The position numbers and the translations under genes are program-made. DNA of 37,423 bases from positions 1-37,423 of the forward strand of contig CAVGWF010000069.1 of NCBI GenBank assembly GCA_963632825.1, written 5' to 3'. Of the stretch, positions 31,853-37,423 are shown piece after piece. The number at the start of each line of letters is the position of its first letter. The first letter of the stretch is position 1. The notes below the pieces were generated by a model. The model had not been told where the DNA came from, made no database searches, and saw nothing but the letters and a program-made list of their open reading frames with translations. This DNA comes from F23-B02 sp963632825 (GTDB lineage Bacteria; Bacillota; Clostridia; Oscillospirales; Oscillospiraceae).

Positions 31853-33156
31853 GCAGAAAAAGAAGTCTTTGCAAATATGTGATACCTACGATACTCAGCA
31901 GCGTCAGCTATTTTCTTTTTACGATAGTTGACGGTGTTTTTGTCGGACACGGCGTCGGAACGGACGCGCTGGGTGCGGTGAACATTGCGTTCCCGTTTGT
32001 TATGGTGGTGTGCGCTTCGTTCATGCTCACGACCATCGGCGGGGTAACGGTCACGGCAATACGCCTCGGCAGAGGTGACGAGCAGGGCGCGGACAAGGCG
32101 TTTATGCACTCCGTATCGGCAACGGCTGCCGTTGCCGCCGTACTGTGCCTTACGGGAACGCTGCTTACGCCCGTGCTGTGCCGCCTGCTCGGTGCAAACG
32201 AGGTGTTCTATCAGTATGTTTACGATTATGTTTTCTGGTACTCGGTGTTTATAATCCCGTCGGGGCTTGCAACGGCTATGCAGGGCTTCTGCCGGAACGA
32301 CGGCTCGCCGGTTCTTGTTTCGGCGGCGGTCATAATCGGCACGGCGTGCAACATTTTCGGCGACTGGCTGCTCATATTCCCCATGAAAATGGGGCTTGCC
32401 GGTGCCGCCATAGCCACCGGCGTTTCGCAGACGATAACGCTTCTGATAGTGCTTTCGCATTTCGTTCTCAAGCGCGGCAAGCTGAGAATATGCCGGTTTG
32501 AGCCGGATCTCTCGCTGTATAAGAAGATTGCGGTGCGCGGGCTGCCGGAGTTTATATCGCAGCTTGCAACGCCCGTGTCGATAATCGCCATGAACTATGT
32601 GCTGCTGGCTAACATCGGCAAGATCGGCGTAAATGCCTTCTCGATAATAGGCTATGTCGCATCATTCTCGGTCGCGATATTCTTCGGCACCGCAGAGGGT
32701 CTGCAGCCGCTGTTCGGACGCAGCTACGGCGCAAAAAGAGAGCCCGACCTCAGGTACTATTTCCGTGCCGGACTCATCATAAACTTTATCGGCAGCGTTA
32801 TCATATATATCGCGCTGCTGTTTGTGGGGAAACCCGTGTGTCTGCTGTTCGGAGCAGATGCCCAAACGCTTGAGTTTACGGTGCAGAGCATGCCGAAATA
32901 TGCATGGGGCTTCTCGGTGATGGCGCTGAACACGATAATATCCGCATATCTGTATTCGACAAAGCGCTCGGCGCAGGCGATAGCCATGAACCTGCTGCGC
33001 AGCTTTGTATTCAATCTTTCGTGCATAATCGCTCTGCCGCGGCTTTTCGGTGCGGAGATGATCTGGTATACATTCGGAATATATGAGGCACTGGTGCTCG
33101 TCGCCGCGATAACGCTGCTGAAAATGTCCGAAAGAAACGGCATTACATTCAGATAA
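31849..33156 (+). CDS. MATE-family efflux transporter
   Basis: The 435-aa membrane protein has the twelve-helix layout of MATE antiporters, with the N-terminal VDGVFVGHGVGTDALGAVNIAFP stretch and the half-repeat near residue 250 (NAFSIIGYVASFSVAIFFGTAEGLQPL). MATE proteins expel cationic compounds using a sodium or proton gradient; the substrate is not predictable. The start overlaps rsmE by 4 nt and lacks a strong ribosome binding site, suggesting coupled translation. A strong nested terminator follows. Confidence 0.9.
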   Translation: MSRKRSLCKYVIPTILSSVSYFLFTIVDGVFVGHGVGTDALGAVNIAFPFVMVVCASFMLTTIGGVTVTAIRLGRGDEQGADKAFMHSVSATAAVAAVLCLTGTLLTPVLCRLLGANEVFYQYVYDYVFWYSVFIIPSGLATAMQGFCRNDGSPVLVSAAVIIGTACNIFGDWLLIFPMKMGLAGAAIATGVSQTITLLIVLSHFVLKRGKLRICRFEPDLSLYKKIAVRGLPEFISQLATPVSIIAMNYVLLANIGKIGVNAFSIIGYVASFSVAIFFGTAEGLQPLFGRSYGAKREPDLRYYFRAGLIINFIGSVIIYIALLFVGKPVCLLFGADAQTLEFTVQSMPKYAWGFSVMALNTIISAYLYSTKRSAQAIAMNLLRSFVFNLSCIIALPRLFGAEMIWYTFGIYEALVLVAAITLLKMSERNGITFR

Positions 33157-33159
33157 CAG

Positions 33160-33224
33160 ATAAAAAGCAAACATTGTGCAGTATTCCCCCGCAGGCATTG
33201 CCTGCGGGGGAACATGCTTTTTAT
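33160..33224. terminator. Nested bidirectional terminator between the MATE and yhaN genes
   Basis: An inner 13-bp GC-rich stem (33184-33196 with 33200-33212) has a 3-nt loop. An outer perfect 10-bp A/T-rich inverted repeat (33160-33169 with 33215-33224) frames it, supplying A- and T-runs on both sides. It overlaps the yhaN stop codon. Confidence 0.85.
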
Positions 33225-35125
33225 TTGCAGGTGAAAAGAATGACCTGCCTTTCGGCAGAGATCTTTTCAAGAAGTCTCATCGCCTGCCGTGCGCGCTGCC
33301 CGTCAAGGTTTACAAGCGCGTCGTCTATGATCAGCGGGCAGCTTACGCCCTCCGGCAGTGCCAGCCTGCACACGGCAAGGCGAACCGCCAGATACAGCAG
33401 ATCAAGCGTGCCGGCACTGAGATAATCGGCCTTTCTCGGCACACTGTCGCCGCTCTCGCGCACGGCAGCGGAAAAATCACGGTTGAGCATTACGGTATCA
33501 TATTTGCCGCCGGTCATTTCCTGCATGTATTCCGCCGCGAGCCTGCCGAGCGCCGGAGCGAAGCGGCTCTGTATCTCCTCGTCGGCGGCCTTTAGCGTTT
33601 CTACGGCCAGCGCTATCGCGTCGTATTCGCCGGATATGACGGCATACTCGCCTTCCATATCGCGTATCTCCGAGCCGAGGACCATGGGATCACCCATTGC
33701 CGCGAGACGCCCGTTGAGCTCCGCCGTCTGCTGTGCCAGACGGCTGCACAGTGCGCGTGCCTCGGAAAGCTGCCGCGTGAGCTGTGCCGCACGGTTGTCG
33801 CCTGAGGTGAAATCAAGCTCGGAGAGCGTGCGGCTCTCGGCCTGCTCCTGCCTTGCGCGTGCTTCGGAAAGCCTCGCCGCGGCGAGCTTTTCGTCCTCCA
33901 GTGCCGTCTGGAACTGCGCATACAGGCGCTCGTATTCCTCAACGCAGGCGGATATGCCGTCACCGGACTCCGCCTTGTACTTTGAAAGCAGCTGCCTGAG
34001 CTGCTTCTCGGCATCGTGCGCGGCACTCCTTGTCCTTGAAAGCCGGACAAGCAGCAATACTGCGGCTATAGCGCAGACTCCGGCGGCACAGAACGCGTAG
34101 ACCCCGTATGCCGGCAAAGCCCCTCCGAGCACGGCGGCGGCTATCGCAAGAATCATGAATATTATCACGCCGGCGGGAGAACCCTTTTGAGAGGCCTCCG
34201 CTCTGAGTGATTCGGCTTTTTCGATATCTGCGCGGCTCTCGGCTTTTACCTCGCCGGGCTGACGCTCGCCTATAACGCTCTGCCGGAGCGCGCTGCGGCA
34301 CTGCTCGCGCCTGCGCACTGCGGCATCGTGCCGCTCACTTGCCGAGCTTACCTCGCCTCTGGCACCTGCAAGGCTGCTGAGCGCCTCCTTGCGCACGGCC
34401 TTGCGGCTTTCGGTCATCTCGGCTTCAAGACCTTCGCACCTGACTTTAGCTTCGCTCAGCTCCCGCGTCAGGCTCTCGCGCCGGTCGGCTATACTGCCGA
34501 GCTCGGACAGGAGCGCCTTCTTGTGCGAAAGCCCGTCCTCAAGCTCGGGAAGTTTGCCGCGGCGATTGAACCGGCGCTTACGCTGCCACTGACGCAGACG
34601 CTCATCGGCCTCCGTGTAGGAATAGTCCTCGTCGCCGCTCGTGACTATTGCGCTTATGCGCTTTTCAAGCTCGGCACTGTGCGTTACGGCGACCTTGCCC
34701 TGCTCGATGAATGCACTGCGGCGAAAAACATCGCGCTCGACGCCGGTGAGCATCTGACCGGCGTTAAGGGCCGTGAGCCCTTCGACCGGCACATTGGTTC
34801 CGGTATACACCGCCGAAAACTCCCGCATCGGCGCCGACGGCGTTTTGCTCGTGCGCACAAGCGTTATCTGCTTATCACCGAGGCTGAGCTCCATGCTGCC
34901 GCGCATCGCGGCGCCCGACCAGGGAGCATACCGCACCTTGTCCGGCAGATAGCCGGCCCGCTGGCGCTCGGAGCTGTCTATGCCGTACAGCATTGCGCGG
35001 ATAAACGCGCACCATGTGCTTTTACCGCTCTCGTTCGGGGCGGATATGACATTTAGACCGGGCGTGAGCGTGAGCACCTGACCGTCAAGCTTTCCGAAGG
35101 TGGCGTCAAGCTTATTTATCACCAT
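33221..35125 (-). CDS. yhaN: YhaN-like ATPase (SMC/SbcC-related, with membrane segments)
   Basis: The 634-aa protein has a Walker A motif APNESGKST at residues 29-37, coiled-coil arms broken by two hydrophobic helices in the middle (VIIFMILAIAAAVLGGALPAYG and the following one), and a C-terminal ABC-type signature (LSAGTLDLLYLAVRLA) with Walker B (CPLIIDDALVNLD). This matches B. subtilis YhaN, the ATPase partner of the YhaO nuclease. The pair resembles SbcCD/Rad50-Mre11 and is placed in DNA repair. I choose the ATG at 35125, with AGGAGG 9 nt upstream; it overlaps yhaO by 14 nt. The central membrane helices set it apart from SbcC. Confidence 0.85.
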   Translation of the reverse strand: MVINKLDATFGKLDGQVLTLTPGLNVISAPNESGKSTWCAFIRAMLYGIDSSERQRAGYLPDKVRYAPWSGAAMRGSMELSLGDKQITLVRTSKTPSAPMREFSAVYTGTNVPVEGLTALNAGQMLTGVERDVFRRSAFIEQGKVAVTHSAELEKRISAIVTSGDEDYSYTEADERLRQWQRKRRFNRRGKLPELEDGLSHKKALLSELGSIADRRESLTRELSEAKVRCEGLEAEMTESRKAVRKEALSSLAGARGEVSSASERHDAAVRRREQCRSALRQSVIGERQPGEVKAESRADIEKAESLRAEASQKGSPAGVIIFMILAIAAAVLGGALPAYGVYAFCAAGVCAIAAVLLLVRLSRTRSAAHDAEKQLRQLLSKYKAESGDGISACVEEYERLYAQFQTALEDEKLAAARLSEARARQEQAESRTLSELDFTSGDNRAAQLTRQLSEARALCSRLAQQTAELNGRLAAMGDPMVLGSEIRDMEGEYAVISGEYDAIALAVETLKAADEEIQSRFAPALGRLAAEYMQEMTGGKYDTVMLNRDFSAAVRESGDSVPRKADYLSAGTLDLLYLAVRLAVCRLALPEGVSCPLIIDDALVNLDGQRARQAMRLLEKISAERQVILFTCK

Positions 35126-36218
35126 GTGAAACCACCTCCTCACGGTTTTCCAATGCGGCAAGACCCCAGCGTGCCGCCTGCGTTATACGCTCGCGCTCCA
35201 CCGGAGCTTCAGCCGCGTCAAGCATCTTTTTAAGTCTTATAAGAAACTGACCGCGCAGATTGTCCTCACCGGCGCTTTCCCACAAATCGCGTCTGAGCGT
35301 AGTCTCGTCGCGGAGCTGGAGCGCAAAAAATTTTCCCGCGAGAGCATTTTCAATGCTGCCGAGGTCCGGAGCAGAGGAGGTCTCACCGCGCAGTATGATC
35401 CGGTATATATCATTCTCCGTGCCCTGAGGCAGAACGCGTTCAATGTCCGCAAGAGCATCGTCCGAGCCGAGCTCCGCGGTCAGTATCTCGTACCTGCGGT
35501 ATGCGATTGAAACGCTTTTCAGATCGCAGCCGCTGCCGAGAGTTACTATATATACCTGCTTGTCGCCGGTTTCGTCAAAGCCGCGGCCCTCGGGACAGCC
35601 GGGCCATGCATAGTAAGTGCTTCCGGCCTTCCTTAGACCGCTGCCGGAATGGACATGACCGAGCGCAATGTAGTCCATGCCCGATGCCGCTATCTCAGCC
35701 TCGGTGATGGGGTTATAAGCCGATGCCGTGTCTACCTGACCGTGAATGCACATTATATCTCTCACGCCGTCAACCTTCTGCGGCTGGAAGCCGCGGAGCA
35801 TTCCGCCGCTGTAACGGTCGCAGAATGCCGCACCCCATACTCTAACTCCCTGTATCGGCGTTATGCTCTCCGGTACGGGATTTTTAAATATGTGGATGTT
35901 TTCGGGGAACCTGACGCGCGCGTAGGGCGATCTATCGGAGTAAAAATCATGATTTCCCGGAGAAATTATGACCGGTATGCCAAGACCCCCGAATGCCTGC
36001 GCAATGTCCTCGGCAGTCTCGGCATAAGCGCTGTCCGAATCGAGAAGATCACCGGCGAGCAGTATCATCTGCACACCCTCGCCTTCGGCAAGATTGGCAA
36101 TACCGTAAAGAAGCTGCCTCTGCTCGGCACGCCTTTGGGCGGCCTTCTGCGCGCCCAGCCCCTCAAACGGCGAGTCGAGGTGCAGATCCGCCGCGTGAAG
36201 CAATTTTATCTCGTTCAT
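35112..36218 (-). CDS. yhaO: YhaO-like metallophosphoesterase (SbcD/Mre11-type nuclease)
   Basis: The 368-aa protein has the calcineurin-like phosphoesterase motifs in order: D11-x-H13 (HAADLHLD), AGDLLDS, SPGNHD and GHVH. This fits an Mre11/SbcD-type DNA nuclease. Its ATPase partner gene overlaps its 3' end, and ymdB overlaps its start by 4 nt (ATGA). I choose the ATG at 36218, with AAGGAG 10 nt upstream. The C-terminal part (about 270-368) is helical and probably contacts YhaN. The B. subtilis neighbour yhaM is absent. Confidence 0.9.
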   Translation of the reverse strand: MNEIKLLHAADLHLDSPFEGLGAQKAAQRRAEQRQLLYGIANLAEGEGVQMILLAGDLLDSDSAYAETAEDIAQAFGGLGIPVIISPGNHDFYSDRSPYARVRFPENIHIFKNPVPESITPIQGVRVWGAAFCDRYSGGMLRGFQPQKVDGVRDIMCIHGQVDTASAYNPITEAEIAASGMDYIALGHVHSGSGLRKAGSTYYAWPGCPEGRGFDETGDKQVYIVTLGSGCDLKSVSIAYRRYEILTAELGSDDALADIERVLPQGTENDIYRIILRGETSSAPDLGSIENALAGKFFALQLRDETTLRRDLWESAGEDNLRGQFLIRLKKMLDAAEAPVERERITQAARWGLAALENREEVVSHGDK

Positions 36219-36988
36219 TTGAATCTGACTCCTTCCGCGGAAATACACCTGCCGGTCTCGGAATCTATCTCAAATATGCAGCCCTCAAGCTTTGCAGGTC
36301 CCTTCGCGGAGTCGTATCTGCGCGGAGGGTCTCCGAAAAACTTTCCGATGGACTGCTCGGGCTCAATGCCGATAACGGAGTTTACGGCGCCCGTCATACC
36401 GAGGTCGGTTATATATCCCGTGCCGTTTGGCAGCACCTCTGCGTCCGAGGTCTGAACATGGGTATGCGTTCCCCAAACGGCGCTCGCCCTGCCGTCGAGA
36501 AGAAAGCCCATGGCGCGCTTCTCGCTCGTGCCCTCGGCATGGAAATCGACGAGGATTATCTTCTCGCGTATCTCCTGCATATATCCGTCGGCAATGACAA
36601 ACGGATTGTCGGTGTTTGTGTCCAGCGTGAAATGCCCCATGAGGTTCATAACGCACACATCGCCAAAGCTTGCTTTGTAAATGTCTATCCCGCGTCCCGG
36701 GCACTGCGGTGCACAGTTTGCCGGGCGCAGTATCTTGCGGCGCTCGTCAAGATACGGGCGCAGCTCGGTGCGGGTCCATGTGTGGTTGCCGAGGGTGATA
36801 ACATCCGCTCCGGCATGAAGAATGGTATCTGCCTGACGCGGAGTGATTCCTACGACATTTGCGTTTTCACCGTTTACAACGACAAACGAAATGTCCAGCT
36901 CCTTGCGCAGCCTGCGCAGATTTTTCGTGAGAAAGTCAAGCCCCGGCTCTCCGCATATATCGCCGACGGCCAGTATTTTTACGGTCAT
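36215..36988 (-). CDS. ymdB: YmdB-family metallophosphodiesterase
   Basis: The 257-aa protein matches the TIGR00282/YmdB family. Metal ligands are seen at D10 (GDICGEPG), E41-N42 (NGENAN) and N68-H69 (LGNHTW), plus the later DFHAEGTSEK and GTHTHVQTSD segments. B. subtilis YmdB hydrolyses 2',3'-cyclic nucleotides and affects sporulation and biofilm decisions. GGGAGGAG lies 8 nt before the ATG. It is the first gene of the ymdB-yhaO-yhaN operon, with overlapping reading frames throughout. Confidence 0.92.
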   Translation of the reverse strand: MTVKILAVGDICGEPGLDFLTKNLRRLRKELDISFVVVNGENANVVGITPRQADTILHAGADVITLGNHTWTRTELRPYLDERRKILRPANCAPQCPGRGIDIYKASFGDVCVMNLMGHFTLDTNTDNPFVIADGYMQEIREKIILVDFHAEGTSEKRAMGFLLDGRASAVWGTHTHVQTSDAEVLPNGTGYITDLGMTGAVNSVIGIEPEQSIGKFFGDPPRRYDSAKGPAKLEGCIFEIDSETGRCISAEGVRFK

Positions 36989-37020
36989 AAAAATTTCTCC
37001 TCCCTTGGAGTTATGAGGTC

Positions 37021-37050
37021 AGTATAGCACAAATTACAGCGGTGAAGCAA
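37021..37050 (-). promoter_or_regulatory. Promoter of the ymdB-yhaO-yhaN operon
   Basis: On the minus strand TTGCTT (37050-37045) and TATACT (37026-37021) are 18 bp apart, with TGC before the -10 as an extended element. It lies 33 bp before the ymdB start. Confidence 0.65.
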
Positions 37051-37088
37051 AATAATTATGGTCATAATATATTTCGGAGGTGTAAACA

Positions 37089-37256
37089 ATGAAAAAATCA
37101 AATTTTCTCATCGGCATGGGTATAGGCGTCACCGTCGGCTCGCTTGCTGGCATGGCTATGTCCGAGAGCAAAAAGTCGCCGAAGAATGTAGTCGGCAAAA
37201 CTCTCAAAACCATGGGCGAGGTTGTCGACGCGGTGTCGAGCTCTATAGGTCTGTAA
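37089..37256 (+). CDS. Small 55-aa protein with a Gly-rich hydrophobic N-terminus
   Basis: The protein begins MKKSNFLIGMGIGVTVGSLAG, a glycine-rich hydrophobic segment like those of YtxH-type small proteins, then a lysine-rich and amphipathic end. It may be membrane-associated. GGAGGTG lies 5 nt before the ATG, strong support for translation. I see no convincing promoter just upstream. The function is unknown. tRNA-Arg follows 89 bp later with its own promoter. Confidence 0.75.
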   Translation: MKKSNFLIGMGIGVTVGSLAGMAMSESKKSPKNVVGKTLKTMGEVVDAVSSSIGL

Positions 37257-37296
37257 TTATTTTTGACTATTTTGACCGAAAATAATTAAAAAAGGC

Positions 37297-37325
37297 TTGC
37301 ATTTCCCATCCGGCTGTGCTAATAT
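37297..37325 (+). promoter_or_regulatory. Promoter of tRNA-Arg
   Basis: TTGCAT (37297-37302) and TAATAT (37320-37325) are 17 bp apart, 20 bp before the tRNA. Confidence 0.75.
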
Positions 37326-37345
37326 ACTAAGGCGTTAAGCGATAA

Positions 37346-37422
37346 GCGCCGCTAGCTCAGCTGGATAGAGCGTCTGGCTACGGACCAGAAGGTCAGGGGT
37401 TCGAATCCCTTGCGGCGTGCCA
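37346..37422 (+). tRNA. tRNA-Arg (anticodon ACG)
   Basis: The acceptor stem GCGCCGC (37346-37352) pairs with GCGGCGT (one G.U pair). The anticodon stem-loop TCTGG-CTACGGA-CCAGA gives ACG. The T-arm GGGGTTCGAATCCC and an encoded CCA (37420-37422) are present. The molecule is complete at the window edge. Confidence 0.97.
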
Positions 37423-37423
37423 A

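Noticed and set aside
37255..37287. A/T-only inverted repeat after the 55-aa gene as a terminator
   Set aside because: The 9-bp stem has no G or C pairs, so it would be unstable; I do not call it.

Overview
The window looks like chromosome of an anaerobic, gut-type Firmicute (Clostridia, probably Oscillospirales/Ruminococcaceae). The evidence is protein-level resemblance: bifunctional Rel, long-form HPF, YmdB with YhaO/YhaN, CoaX with an ECF S-component, DegV and an iron-sulfur cysteine desulfidase. Coding sequence is moderately GC-rich, promoters are sigma-A-like and Shine-Dalgarno sites are strong. I assign no species. Most of the window is housekeeping DNA in short, tightly packed operons with strong intrinsic terminators between them.

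Layout. 1-2.6 kb: 3' part of a multi-cluster iron-sulfur flavoprotein followed by hypA. 2.6-5.3 kb: pssA (minus), a cysteine desulfidase-family gene and a small lipoprotein gene. 5.3-10.9 kb: a four-gene minus-strand accessory locus. In transcription order it encodes an SPFH protein with three zinc ribbons, a four-helix membrane protein, a small TIR protein, and a 925-aa zinc ribbon/TPR/TIR/RCC1-like protein. Its leader holds a tetranucleotide repeat directly below a putative promoter and a GC-rich hairpin. 11.1-12.5 kb: pantothenate uptake and phosphorylation (ECF S-component, coaX). 12.7-14.8 kb: a GH13 alpha-glucosidase and an FMN-binding NimA-like protein. 14.9-20.7 kb: recJ-rel-dtd-MBL hydrolase-small multidrug export operon (minus). 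20.8-23.9 kb: tRNA-Leu, a Crp/Fnr regulator, DegV, an unknown protein and a nucleotidyltransferase. 24.0-29.2 kb: a coiled-coil membrane protein (minus), an M29 aminopeptidase, and two membrane proteins, one with TPR and LRR domains. 29.3-33.2 kb: hpf, prmA, a 52-codon ORF, rsmE and a MATE transporter. 33.2-37.0 kb: ymdB-yhaO-yhaN (minus). 37.1-37.4 kb: a small protein and tRNA-Arg.

How the genes work together. rel (ppGpp), dtd, hpf, prmA, rsmE and the tRNAs serve translation and its stringent control. recJ and yhaO/yhaN serve DNA repair. The ECF S-component and coaX form a vitamin B5 to coenzyme A module. The part that stands out is the SPFH/membrane/TIR/TIR locus. Both TIR domains keep a plausible catalytic glutamate, the small TIR gene is far more AT-rich than its surroundings, and the leader has a repeat that could vary in length. 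I infer a membrane-associated sensing or defence system under possible length-variable expression. I know of no characterised system with this exact gene set. Function is inference only.
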